This document shows positions 42,842 to 50,815 of a stretch of DNA of 55,222 nucleotides, in pieces (position 1 is the stretch's first letter; each line of letters begins with the position of its first letter). The stretch comes from an uncultured Spirochaetales bacterium (GTDB lineage Bacteria > Spirochaetota > Spirochaetia > Sphaerochaetales > Sphaerochaetaceae). Both the position numbers and the translations under genes were made by a program. The stretch lies in assembly GCA_934277975.1 (NCBI GenBank), contig CAKQWE010000006.1, forward strand, positions 1 to 55,222, in the 5' to 3' direction. The notes under the pieces are model-generated. The model made no database searches. It was not told the DNA's origin and was given only the letters and a program-made list of their open reading frames with translations.

Positions 42842-43930
42842 CTATAGCCTCTGAGGTTTCCACTCCACGGCTTCATTCGTAGCTCCCCAAGGAGCACCTG
42901 ATATGGAACCTTCTGCTTTATTGATTGTGATTGATTTCAGGTTTGGACAATCGAGGAAAGCTCTTTCTCCAATTGATGTCACACTACTTGGAATCGTAAT
43001 TGTTTCCAATTTGGAACATTCTGCAAAAGCGTTCGTCCCAATGCTGGTTACACTGTTGGGTATCTCTATTGAAGACAGACTTGAACATGTCATGAAGGCA
43101 TCAGCTCCAATTGAAGTTGCACCGTTGGGTATTGTGACTGTCGTCAGGCTGGTACAATCAGAGAAGGTACTGTCCTCAACTTTGGATACTCCACTTGGAA
43201 TTGCAATTGCCTTCAAATTGGAACATCTATTGAAAGCACCACTTCCAATGAATGTAACGCTATTGGGAATTGTGATTGCTTCCAGATTGGAACAATCAGC
43301 AAAAGCCCTTTCTTCAATAAAAACTACACTTTCAGGAATTGCAACCGATGTAAGTTGGGGGCAGTATTGGAAAGCAGCCTCTCCTATTGACGTCACGCCT
43401 TGTGGGATTTCAATTGTTTTCAGATTGGTACAATAAGAGAAAACTCCTGCTGCAATCAAGGTCACATTGCTTGGTATTGCAACTGACTCTAGCATTTCAC
43501 AAGAAGAAAAGGCACTTTCTCCTATGTTGGTCACTGTACTTGGAATTGAGATGGAACCAAGTTCCTTACATCCTAGGAAGGCGTTTTTTCCAATCTCTGT
43601 TACGCCTTCAGGGATTATAACAGACTTTACTGATGAAGAACTGAAAGCGTCATCGCCTATCTTCTTGACCTGTTTTCCATCTATTTCACTTGGAATCTCC
43701 ACCATCTCTTCAAGGAGTTCATTGTCTTTGCAGACAAGGGTTCCATCATCGGATATTTCGTAGATGTCAGTCAAAGAGGGAGGGGCTTCCGGCTTGCTTG
43801 GAGTTTCGGCCCCTCCTTCTGATGCACCCCCCCCCACGCCGGTTGTTCCGTCTTGGTCGCAAGATACTGCCAGGATGCAGCAAAATCCCAAAACCAATGC
43901 AATCAGTATGAGATGTATCGTATGTTTCAT
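42842..43930 (-). CDS. BspA-like leucine-rich-repeat lipoprotein 2
   Basis: A 362-aa surface lipoprotein. Lipobox LAVSC gives lipidated C24. A short Gly/Ser/Pro-rich spacer follows, then about ten LRR_5 units of 23 residues with the pattern IP-x2-VT-x-IG-x2-AF-x2-C-x2-L. These are typical of BspA/TpLRR adhesins. Nine G on the coding strand (43827-43835) encode part of VGGG in the spacer. G8 or G10 leads to a stop within about 25 codons, before any repeat, so expression is probably phase-variable. The start is ATG 43930 with CAGGAGACG upstream. Two 30-bp repeats precede it. Confidence 0.9.
   Translation of the reverse strand: MKHTIHLILIALVLGFCCILAVSCDQDGTTGVGGGASEGGAETPSKPEAPPSLTDIYEISDDGTLVCKDNELLEEMVEIPSEIDGKQVKKIGDDAFSSSSVKSVIIPEGVTEIGKNAFLGCKELGSISIPSTVTNIGESAFSSCEMLESVAIPSNVTLIAAGVFSYCTNLKTIEIPQGVTSIGEAAFQYCPQLTSVAIPESVVFIEERAFADCSNLEAITIPNSVTFIGSGAFNRCSNLKAIAIPSGVSKVEDSTFSDCTSLTTVTIPNGATSIGADAFMTCSSLSSIEIPNSVTSIGTNAFAECSKLETITIPSSVTSIGERAFLDCPNLKSITINKAEGSISGAPWGATNEAVEWKPQRL
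43827..43835 (-). repeat. G9 tract inside BspA-like gene 2
   Basis: Nine C on the plus strand, nine G in the coding strand, within the spacer just after the lipid anchor. Confidence 0.95.
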
Positions 43931-43984
43931 GTCGTCTCCTGAAAAAGGAGTAGCCTTTCCTTCGAACTCCTGTCAATGTTTTTC

Positions 43985-44051
43985 AAAATCACGTTTTATA
44001 GGAAAAACGTGTAAAAAATCACATAATTTATTGGAAAAGTGTGATTGTCAA
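43985..44051 (-). promoter_or_regulatory. Two imperfect 30-bp repeats upstream of BspA-like gene 2
   Basis: AAAATCAC starts at 43985 and again at 44015. Each copy continues with a TTTAT-x-GGAAAA core and a GTGT end, and each can form a hairpin (for example CACGTTTT with AAAACGTG). TTGACA on the minus strand (complement 44046-44051) is a likely -35 at the array edge. Confidence 0.55.
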
Positions 44052-44576
44052 TCAAAGTCTATTGGCTTTCTCTTCGAGCTCTGCGCCGTAGGCGAGGATT
44101 ACGGAGAAGATTAGCATGAATATTCCCGTTGCAACTGATGTTCCGTTGCCAATGTCGTAGAGGCTTGTCTCTCCAAAGCAAGCAAGTATTATGGCATTGA
44201 CTATGATTGCAGCAAGGGGCATCACGATCGTCTTTATTCCAAGGTTTCTGAGCGTCGTGGCACCTGTCTTCGTGAATGGCGTACCATCCGTTCTGGCTGA
44301 GGCGAAGTAGTTCATCGAGAACAGGGAAAGCAGTCCATTTGTCGCTCCTGTTACAATGCCCACAATGGCGTTGGCGATTATCTGCCTTGAACCTGTGATC
44401 TCGACGGAGCCCGAGAGGTTGCCAAGCTCAACGAAAAACTGTGAGTCCCGGAGTATCGCCGCTACTATGAGGCCTATGAGGTTTGTGCCTGCAAAGATGA
44501 AAGAGAATATCATTGCAATCATTGCGATGATTCTGAACACATTGTAGATTTTCTGGATCTTTTCAAGATTCGTCAT
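44052..44576 (-). CDS. Hypothetical integral membrane protein
   Basis: A 174-aa protein with four hydrophobic segments (about residues 10-42, 62-85, 120-140 and 150-168). I do not recognise the family. The soluble loop SMNYFASARTDGTPFTKTGA lies between helices 2 and 3, resembling small DUF2975-like membrane proteins only in layout. ATG 44576 overlaps the kinase-like stop by four bases (ATGA), and GGGAGAAAG lies upstream, so the two are translationally coupled. The pairing suggests that the kinase-like protein and this protein act together. Confidence 0.65.
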   Translation of the reverse strand: MTNLEKIQKIYNVFRIIAMIAMIFSFIFAGTNLIGLIVAAILRDSQFFVELGNLSGSVEITGSRQIIANAIVGIVTGATNGLLSLFSMNYFASARTDGTPFTKTGATTLRNLGIKTIVMPLAAIIVNAIILACFGETSLYDIGNGTSVATGIFMLIFSVILAYGAELEEKANRL

Positions 44577-45139
44577 TTGTCTTTCTCCCTTAGATATTCT
44601 TCGAGGACTGTCGTCCTCGCCCAGTATTGGCTGCCCCAATGCTCGAAGTCCCATTTCTCCATGTATTGGTTGCATTCATAGTCTATGTAGAAAAGCCTGC
44701 CGGCATCTCCTCTGGAGGTGTTTCCATCGTCAACCACGAAATTGGTTGGAAAGTAGTCTATATTCAACCCTTTGGGATACAGAAGCCTGCACATGGACTG
44801 GACTTGTTCCATAATGGAATCCTCCATTCGTCCAGAAGTCACAAGCTCCATGACCGTAGGGCCAGGGATGTACTGCTTGAGTATCCTTTCGTGCATTGCA
44901 TCTACATCCAGCAGTGAAGGCATTGGGATTCCAACCTCGTAAAGCGTCTTGTAGTCACGCAGCTCTGACTCCAGCTTGTCTCCAAACTGATAGTAATCGC
45001 AAGGCTCATGGTGTATCTGTTTGAGTACAAAGATTCCCTCGTCGGCAGAATCTGAAACCAGGTACGAATACCCGCCCTTCCCCTTGCCAAGAAGCTTCAG
45101 CACACGAAAGTCCCTTTCGTTTACAGACAACCTTTCCAT
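44573..45139 (-). CDS. Protein kinase-like protein
   Basis: A 188-aa protein with a reduced protein-kinase or LPS-kinase fold. LLGKGKGGYSYLV is the glycine loop, FVLKQI carries the ATP-binding Lys, LNIDYFPTNFVV is the catalytic loop (Asp and Asn present) and FYIDYECN stands where DFG is expected. The C-lobe is short. It may phosphorylate a protein, sugar or small molecule. ATG 45139 is used: GAGGAAATAGG precedes it and MERLSVNERDF fits as the N-terminus. It sits 5 bp after the TetR regulator and overlaps the membrane protein after it. Confidence 0.7.
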   Translation of the reverse strand: MERLSVNERDFRVLKLLGKGKGGYSYLVSDSADEGIFVLKQIHHEPCDYYQFGDKLESELRDYKTLYEVGIPMPSLLDVDAMHERILKQYIPGPTVMELVTSGRMEDSIMEQVQSMCRLLYPKGLNIDYFPTNFVVDDGNTSRGDAGRLFYIDYECNQYMEKWDFEHWGSQYWARTTVLEEYLREKDK

Positions 45140-45144
45140 GAATC

Positions 45145-45768
45145 CTATTTCCTCTCTGACGCTCTCATCACCAATGGAAACGGCGTTGGAACATCGAAGG
45201 CGTTGGATTTGACCAGCATCATAGCGGCCTTGAAGCTTGAGCCCAGCATGTTGCTGAGCTCTTCCTCCGAGAACCTGCATGCTCCCGTCGCGCACAAGGT
45301 TGCGATTCCAAAAGTGTATATCCAAACGTTTTCAAACAGGACGCGGGCCTTTTCGTCGCTTAGATCGTAGTCTCTCTTTATGACATCTATGCAGTACCCA
45401 GCGGTTTCTCCCAAATTGTCGAAAACATCATCAAAGGTGCGAGCTTTCTTGTTTTCGCTCATGAAGAGGTATCGGTATAGATTGGGGTTCTCCGTTGCAA
45501 AGAGGATCATCTGCATTCCGTATTTCTTGAAGGCCGGTGTGTAGTTTTCAGCCTTGATTACGCAGTCGTTGTACCTCTTCATCACAGCCTGTCTGAGGTC
45601 GCCGTTCAGGTCCTCCATGTTCTTGAAGACCGTGAAGATAGGACGGGCCGAGCTTCCAAGCTCCTTCCCTATGTTCCTTGTAGTGAGTGCATCGGCACCT
45701 TCTCTGTCCAACAGCGAGACAGTGGCTTCGATTATTTCTTCCCTTGTGAATTTTGGTTTGGGTGGCAT
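45145..45768 (-). CDS. TetR-family transcriptional regulator
   Basis: A 207-aa regulator. The helix-turn-helix is at residues 5-50 (FTREEIIEATVSLLDREGAD, then LTTRNIGKELGSSARPIFTVF). A helical ligand domain follows. In this family the protein usually represses its own operon until a small ligand binds. ATG 45768 starts the family N-terminus and has GGAG upstream; the frame is open further but those residues are hydrophobic and unlike TetR. It heads an operon with a kinase-like gene and a membrane protein. Confidence 0.85.
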   Translation of the reverse strand: MPPKPKFTREEIIEATVSLLDREGADALTTRNIGKELGSSARPIFTVFKNMEDLNGDLRQAVMKRYNDCVIKAENYTPAFKKYGMQMILFATENPNLYRYLFMSENKKARTFDDVFDNLGETAGYCIDVIKRDYDLSDEKARVLFENVWIYTFGIATLCATGACRFSEEELSNMLGSSFKAAMMLVKSNAFDVPTPFPLVMRASERK

Positions 45769-45883
45769 GGCGTTTCCTATATGCTCCTTTTGTCTTTGTT
45801 TTACATCAGTTGTTTTATATAGTAGTATAACAAGGGCGCAAATGCAAGAGAAGGAAAATTTCAAAACCGTTCCAACAAGGATT

Positions 45884-46534
45884 CTAAAAGGCTTCTATCC
45901 TATTTCTCAAACCTTGGATGTCGTCCACGAAAAGGCCTTCAGGGACTCCGCTTCCAAGAAGGCTCTTCCTTGACCTGAAACCCCATGTGAGGATCGCCGT
46001 CTCTACACGTGCATTCATACCCGTCCTGTAATCCACTTCGCTGTCGCCCACATACAGCAATTCATCCATTGAACACCCAACTTTGGCACAGAACGCCTCA
46101 ATGGCTTGGCTGGATGGCTTTGGCTCGTACCCACCGTGCATACCCACCACCATGTCGAACCGTATGCTGGGCAGACATGTCTTCACGATTGTGCCTGTAA
46201 GGACCTGCTCCTTGTTCGAATACACCCCTAGACCGATGCCTTTGTTCTGCAGTTCTTCAAGGAGCCCTACGATTCCAGGATAGGGCTTCGTGTATTTCAC
46301 GGGACAGGCCCTGTAGTTGGCGACGAACTGCTCGAAAAGGGCCGGCTCAGAGACATCGGTCTTGCCTATTGTGGTGAGTGCCGCCTTGAGGGCGTTCATG
46401 AGACCGTTACCCACGAAGCGGGAGCAGTCGTCCGTCGTGAAAGTGGTGCCAAGCGTTCTGTTAAGGGCGCAGTTGATGTCTGCAATCGTGTTGAGAAGTG
46501 TGCCGTCCAGGTCGAATAGTATGGCTTTGAGCAT
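45884..46534 (-). CDS. HAD-family phosphatase (phosphoglycolate phosphatase-like)
   Basis: A 216-aa HAD hydrolase. Motif I is FDLDGTLLNT at residues 7-16, motif II GVYSNK, motif III Lys in GYEPKPSSQA and motif IV YVGDSEVDYRTG. The cap insert between I and II is helical, as in Gph-type enzymes. It removes phosphate from a small metabolite; the substrate is not certain. ATG 46534 has no Shine-Dalgarno. An extended -10 (TGTTATAAT) ends six bases before it, so the mRNA may be leaderless. Confidence 0.85.
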   Translation of the reverse strand: MLKAILFDLDGTLLNTIADINCALNRTLGTTFTTDDCSRFVGNGLMNALKAALTTIGKTDVSEPALFEQFVANYRACPVKYTKPYPGIVGLLEELQNKGIGLGVYSNKEQVLTGTIVKTCLPSIRFDMVVGMHGGYEPKPSSQAIEAFCAKVGCSMDELLYVGDSEVDYRTGMNARVETAILTWGFRSRKSLLGSGVPEGLFVDDIQGLRNRIEAF

Positions 46535-46540
46535 GGAACA

Positions 46541-46549
46541 ATTATAACA
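46541..46549 (-). promoter_or_regulatory. Extended -10 next to the HAD start codon
   Basis: TGTTATAAT on the minus strand, ending six bases before ATG 46534. Transcription would begin at or within a base of the start codon. Confidence 0.5.
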
Positions 46550-46575
46550 TGGACGCAGTGTTGTGTGCAGGGCGG

Positions 46576-46604
46576 TTGACGTTTATCCGATTTCGGATTA
46601 TTTT
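46576..46604 (+). promoter_or_regulatory. marR promoter with inverted repeat in the spacer
   Basis: TTGACG (46576-46581) and TATTTT (46599-46604) are 17 bp apart. The spacer contains ATCCGA-TT-TCGGAT (46585-46598), a perfect inverted repeat well placed for repression by the MarR protein encoded next. Confidence 0.55.
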
Positions 46605-46641
46605 TGTTTGTGGAGCAACGATTCTCCTGGAGCTGATTATT

Positions 46642-47112
46642 ATGGATGCACATGAAATCAAGAAATCGCTGAAGGATATAGACCAAGCCTTCAAGGAAGT
46701 GGATGGCATATATCATGCGTATGCCAAGCTCTGCAATATGTCGGACTCCGAACAGTGGTTCCTCTATTCGTTGTGGCTCCATGACAGTGGTTGCACCCAA
46801 AAGGAGTTCTGCGCCGAGTGGTTCTACAGCCCGCAGACGATAAACTCAGCCCTTAGGGCTTTGGAGTCCAAGGGGTTCATTCGTCTTGAGTTCGTGCCGG
46901 GAAGCAGAAAGAACAAGAACATAGTGTTCACTCCTGAGGGAGAGGACGTGTGCCGTAGATTCATAGACCCCCTGCTAGAAGCGGAGAAAGCCGCCTTCTG
47001 TGGCTTGGATGAGGTTGAGATGCGTGAGTACTTACGCCTGACGAAGAAATACAACTCCTTGCTCAGAGACGAAATAGGAAAGCTCATGAAAATTCAAGTC
47101 AACCAATGGTAG
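46642..47112 (+). CDS. MarR-family transcriptional regulator
   Basis: A 156-aa winged-helix regulator. The DNA-binding region spans about residues 35-105: SLWLHDSGCTQKEFCAEWFY, the recognition helix SPQTINSALRALESKGFI and the wing FVPGSRKNKNIVFT. Flanking helices form the dimer. ATG 46642 is chosen with GGAG ten bases upstream; the frame extends to 46549 across the promoter. A MATE exporter follows, a common MarR-efflux pairing in which the regulator senses the exported compound. An inverted repeat in its promoter is a likely autoregulatory site. Confidence 0.85.
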   Translation: MDAHEIKKSLKDIDQAFKEVDGIYHAYAKLCNMSDSEQWFLYSLWLHDSGCTQKEFCAEWFYSPQTINSALRALESKGFIRLEFVPGSRKNKNIVFTPEGEDVCRRFIDPLLEAEKAAFCGLDEVEMREYLRLTKKYNSLLRDEIGKLMKIQVNQW

Positions 47113-47184
47113 GTGGCTTTGTCCTTTTATTGATACCTCTTTTTTGCGTTGTATTGTTCGTCCTTTTTGTTTCATTGATTCATT

Positions 47185-48558
47185 ATGAAAATACAGTTGT
47201 CAGACCATTTCACTTACAGAAAGCTTCTTCGTTTCACCATTCCATCAATAGGAATGATGATATTCACATCAATATACTTCGTGGTGGATGGATACTTCGT
47301 GTCCAACTACACGGGAAAGACCGCATATGCGGCTTTGAACTTCATATACCCCGTTCTCATGATACTTGGAGCCCTTGGGACCATGCTTGGAACCGGAGGC
47401 TGTGCGCTTGTCTCAAAGACGTTGGGAGAGGGTGATAGGGAGAAGGCAAACGAGCTTTTTTCCATGTTCATTGTGCTCACCATCGTATTTGGCGTGGTCA
47501 TGTCTGTGGCAGGCTATTTCCTAATTCCTTTGATTGCTGCAGCTTTTGGTGCAAGTGGTGAGCTTTTGGGCTATTGTATAGGCTATGGACGTATAGTTCT
47601 TATGGGGCTTGTGGGCTTAATGCTCCAGTTTGAATTCCAAAGCCTTTTCGTGGCTGCGGAGAAGCCTCATCTTGGCTTCGTTTCAACCGTTGCGGCGGGT
47701 TCGACGAACATGGTGTTCGACTGGCTTTTCGTGGCGGTGTTCCATTGGGGCCTTGAGGGTGCTGCAATCGCTACCTGCATGAGCCAGATGGTTGGAGGTT
47801 TCTTCCCTTTGGTCTACTTCCTTTCCAAGAGGAACGACAGTCTGCTTCGTTTCACCAGCTTCAAGATGGATTTCTCCTCTGTTGGGAAAGCCTGCAGCAA
47901 TGGAATGTCAGAGTTCCTCTCCTCCATATCGTCGTCGTTCGTGGGGATACTCTTCAACAACCAGCTTCTAAGGTTCGCAGGTGAAGACGGGGTGGCTGCA
48001 TATGGAACGCTTACATACGTGGTCCTCGTGTTCATTGGAGTCTTCATTGGATATTCAATGGGCACGGCACCGGTTGTGAGCTTCAACTACGGAGCGGACA
48101 ACAGGGAGGAACTCAGATCCCTTTTGAAGAAAAGCCTTGTTCTCATTCTTTCCTCTTCGTTGCTTATGTTCATTGCAGGGGAGGCTTTCTCTCCAATATT
48201 CGCCAGGATATTCGTTGGATACGACGTGGCTCTCATGGAAATGACCCTAAGGGCGTTCTTCTTCTATTCGTTCTCGTTCCTGTTCTCTGGAATATGCATT
48301 TACAGCTCATCGTTCTTCACGGCCTTGAACAATGGTTTGGTGTCCGCCTTGATATCAACGCTGCGTACTGTGTTCTTCCAGGTCGTGTTCGTGCTTGTGC
48401 TGCCGCAGTTCTGGGGTCTTGATGGAATATGGCTTTCGATAGTGTTCGCAGAGTTCTCGTCCGCTTTGATAGGAGTGTTCTTCCTTATAACCCAGCGTAG
48501 GCGCTATGGCTACGGAGGACCTGTTCTGGATTGTGGGGAGGTCGTTGAAACCGCCTAG
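47185..48558 (+). CDS. MATE-family efflux protein
   Basis: A 457-aa exporter with 12 helices. It starts MKIQLSDHFTYRKLLRFTIP. Motifs include YFVVDGYFVSNYTGKTAYAA, MLGTGGCALVSKTLGEGD and YGADNREELRSLLKK, typical of the MATE branch near MepA. It would expel cationic drugs or metabolites in exchange for an ion. It follows the marR gene by 72 bp on the same strand, so the regulator probably controls it. A T-tailed hairpin follows at 48581. Confidence 0.9.
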   Translation: MKIQLSDHFTYRKLLRFTIPSIGMMIFTSIYFVVDGYFVSNYTGKTAYAALNFIYPVLMILGALGTMLGTGGCALVSKTLGEGDREKANELFSMFIVLTIVFGVVMSVAGYFLIPLIAAAFGASGELLGYCIGYGRIVLMGLVGLMLQFEFQSLFVAAEKPHLGFVSTVAAGSTNMVFDWLFVAVFHWGLEGAAIATCMSQMVGGFFPLVYFLSKRNDSLLRFTSFKMDFSSVGKACSNGMSEFLSSISSSFVGILFNNQLLRFAGEDGVAAYGTLTYVVLVFIGVFIGYSMGTAPVVSFNYGADNREELRSLLKKSLVLILSSSLLMFIAGEAFSPIFARIFVGYDVALMEMTLRAFFFYSFSFLFSGICIYSSSFFTALNNGLVSALISTLRTVFFQVVFVLVLPQFWGLDGIWLSIVFAEFSSALIGVFFLITQRRRYGYGGPVLDCGEVVETA

Positions 48559-48580
48559 AAGGACAGTATCCTGAACGTTG

Positions 48581-48600
48581 TTCACTATAGTGAATTTTTT
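48581..48600 (+). terminator. Terminator after the MATE gene
   Basis: TTCAC-TATA-GTGAA (48581-48594) followed by a run of T. The stem is short. Confidence 0.5.
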
Positions 48601-48766
48601 TGCAAAAACCGCAAATGCCTATGGTTTGGATTTTGTGAAAATTGCAACATTTCATGCAGTTTTTACTGCATAAATATTGCATATACTTGAAAGAAATGAA
48701 AATCGAGTGCTAAAATCGGTTCAATTTTCAAGTGGAAAACGAAATCTCATCCATAGGAGGTGGTTC
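48601..48766 (+). promoter_or_regulatory. Leader of the opp operon
   Basis: This AT-rich leader holds a perfect inverted repeat TGCAGT-TTTT-ACTGCA at 48655-48670. The same half-sites recur before oppA at 52936-52957, so a shared regulator is possible. AGGAGG at 48755-48760 is the oppB ribosome site. Confidence 0.4.
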
Positions 48767-49678
48767 TTGGTCAGGTATGTCATTAAGAGAATACTGTTGG
48801 CGATAGCAACGGTTTTCATAATTTGCCTCATAACATTCTTCGTCATGCATGCGGTCCCTGGCGGACCATTCAATAGGGAGAAGGCTCTCTCCCAAGCCAC
48901 CGTTGATGCCCTCAATGCACGTTATGGGTTGGATAAGCCGCTTTGGACGCAGTTTATGAACTATATGAAGGGCCTTCTCAAGGGCGATTTTGGAGTTTCC
49001 CTCAAGAACGGGCGTGAGATAAACGAGATAATTGGGGAGTCCTTCCCTATATCTGCAAAGCTTGGTCTCATGGCCATAACCATAGCCCTTGTATGTGGAA
49101 CCATATTGGGAAGCCTTGCCGCCATAATGCGCAACAGGCTGCCTGATAGGATAATTGTATTCCTCTCTACTTTGTTCACGGCCGTTCCAAGCTTCGTCCT
49201 TGCGACTCTGCTTTTGCTTGTGTTCTCAATAAAGCTTGGGTGGATTCCTGTATGGAGTGCCTCTGAGACTCATTATCTTCTTCCTGTAATTGCACTTGCA
49301 GCCTATCCAATGGCTTATACCACCCGTTTGGCCAAGACAAGTATGCTTGATGCACTGGGTCAGGACTATGTCAGGACTGCACGTTCGAAGGGTGTTGCCA
49401 AATGGAAGATAATCTTCAAGCATGCGCTGAGGAACTCCCTCATTCCAATCATAACCTACGCCGGCCCTCAGATAGCCTACATAATCACCGGTTCCATGGT
49501 GGTTGAAACGGTATTCACCGTTGGAGGCATTGGGACCAAGTTCGTAAGTGCAATCAACAATAGGGACTACACTCTAATAATGGCTACCACCATCTTTTTG
49601 GCTACGCTCATGGTCGTTGCAAACGTGATATGCGACCTTCTCTATAAGCTGGTCGATCCACGGATCAAATATGAATAA
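48767..49678 (+). CDS. oppB: Oligopeptide ABC transporter permease OppB
   Basis: A 303-aa inner-membrane permease with six helices. The opening VRYVIKRILLAIATVFIICL, the MHAVPGGPF block and the EAA loop DYVRTARSKGVAKWKIIFKH are diagnostic of OppB/DppB. TTG 48767 is the start: AGGAGG lies six bases upstream and the protein then begins at the family N-terminus; the open frame reaches 48677 but those residues are not conserved. First gene of oppBCDFA, imports peptides together with the other products. oppC follows 9 bp downstream. Confidence 0.92.
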   Translation: MVRYVIKRILLAIATVFIICLITFFVMHAVPGGPFNREKALSQATVDALNARYGLDKPLWTQFMNYMKGLLKGDFGVSLKNGREINEIIGESFPISAKLGLMAITIALVCGTILGSLAAIMRNRLPDRIIVFLSTLFTAVPSFVLATLLLLVFSIKLGWIPVWSASETHYLLPVIALAAYPMAYTTRLAKTSMLDALGQDYVRTARSKGVAKWKIIFKHALRNSLIPIITYAGPQIAYIITGSMVVETVFTVGGIGTKFVSAINNRDYTLIMATTIFLATLMVVANVICDLLYKLVDPRIKYE

Positions 49679-49687
49679 GGAGGGCTT

Positions 49688-50806
49688 ATGTCAGATATCA
49701 AAGTCAAATCAAGTTCAGATATTGCAAAGGACAAATCAATGCCCTCGAAGGTTCCTTTCAGTGCACAGATAGACCTTTCAAAGTTCAACTCGTCAATGTT
49801 CGAGAAGGCTAGCGACGAAGAGAAGCGTCAGCAGGATGTGATGAGCGAGAGCACCACGTTCTTCAAGGACGGGATGCGAAAGCTTTTCAAGAACCCACTT
49901 GCCGTTGCAAGCATAGTGGTTATGAGCCTGGTCATTCTCTTGATTGTATTCGCTCCAATGATAGTTCCTTACCATTATGAAGAAATCCTTTCCGTGAATG
50001 GAGTAAGGGACAAAGGCGCAAAGAACCTCGCCCCTTTTGCATACAGCAAGATGGAACAGCAGTACATAGATGCGGGAGGCTATAGGTTCCCACACATATT
50101 TGGGACGGACGAGCAGTGCAGGGACTATTTCATAAGGGTTGTATATGGAACCCGTGTCTCGTTGCTTGTTGGTTTCTTTGCCTCGATCATCGTTCTTATC
50201 ATTGGCATGATATATGGCAGTGTGTCTGGCTACATGGGTGGTAGGGTGGACCTCATCATGATGCGCATCGTTGATGTCATCTATTCTCTGCCTGATATGC
50301 TCATAGTCATACTTCTCAGCGTGGTGCTCCAGACTGTGATGAAGTTCAAAAGCGGTTCGTTCCTAAGCTCACTTGGGACGAACATGATATCTCTCTTCAT
50401 TGTCTTTGGACTTTTGTATTGGGTTGGAATGGCAAGGCTTATAAGGGGACAGATCCTTTCCATAAAGGAAAATGAGTATATTCTTGCATCAAAGTCCATA
50501 GGTACTCCAACGAGGATGATAATAAAGAAGCACATCATTCCAAACTGCCTGTCCGTCATCATCATCTCAACGGCGTTGCAGATACCGTCTGCCATCTTCA
50601 CTGAAAGCTACCTAAGCTTCGTTGGTCTTGGCGTGCAGGCCCCAATGCCGTCTTTGGGGTCTCTTGCCAACAGCGCAAGGGGAGGTTTGCAGAGCTATCC
50701 CTACAAACTGCTGTTCCCTGCGCTGATGATATGTCTCATCGTCCTTAGCCTCAACCTTCTTGGTGATGGCCTCAGGGATGCTTTCGATCCAAAACTCAGA
50801 AAATAG
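49688..50806 (+). CDS. oppC: Oligopeptide ABC transporter permease OppC
   Basis: A 372-aa permease with six helices and a long cytoplasmic N-terminal segment of about 70 residues before the first helix (LAVASIVVMSLVILLIVFAP). FGTDEQCRDYFIRVVYGTRV is the usual OppC lead-in, and ENEYILASKSIGTPTRMIIKKH is the EAA loop that docks the ATPase. The family often reads GTDxxGRD; here it is GTDEQCRD. It forms the translocation pore with OppB. AGGAGG precedes the ATG. Confidence 0.92.
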   Translation: MSDIKVKSSSDIAKDKSMPSKVPFSAQIDLSKFNSSMFEKASDEEKRQQDVMSESTTFFKDGMRKLFKNPLAVASIVVMSLVILLIVFAPMIVPYHYEEILSVNGVRDKGAKNLAPFAYSKMEQQYIDAGGYRFPHIFGTDEQCRDYFIRVVYGTRVSLLVGFFASIIVLIIGMIYGSVSGYMGGRVDLIMMRIVDVIYSLPDMLIVILLSVVLQTVMKFKSGSFLSSLGTNMISLFIVFGLLYWVGMARLIRGQILSIKENEYILASKSIGTPTRMIIKKHIIPNCLSVIIISTALQIPSAIFTESYLSFVGLGVQAPMPSLGSLANSARGGLQSYPYKLLFPALMICLIVLSLNLLGDGLRDAFDPKLRK

Positions 50807-50815
50807 GAGGTTTTT

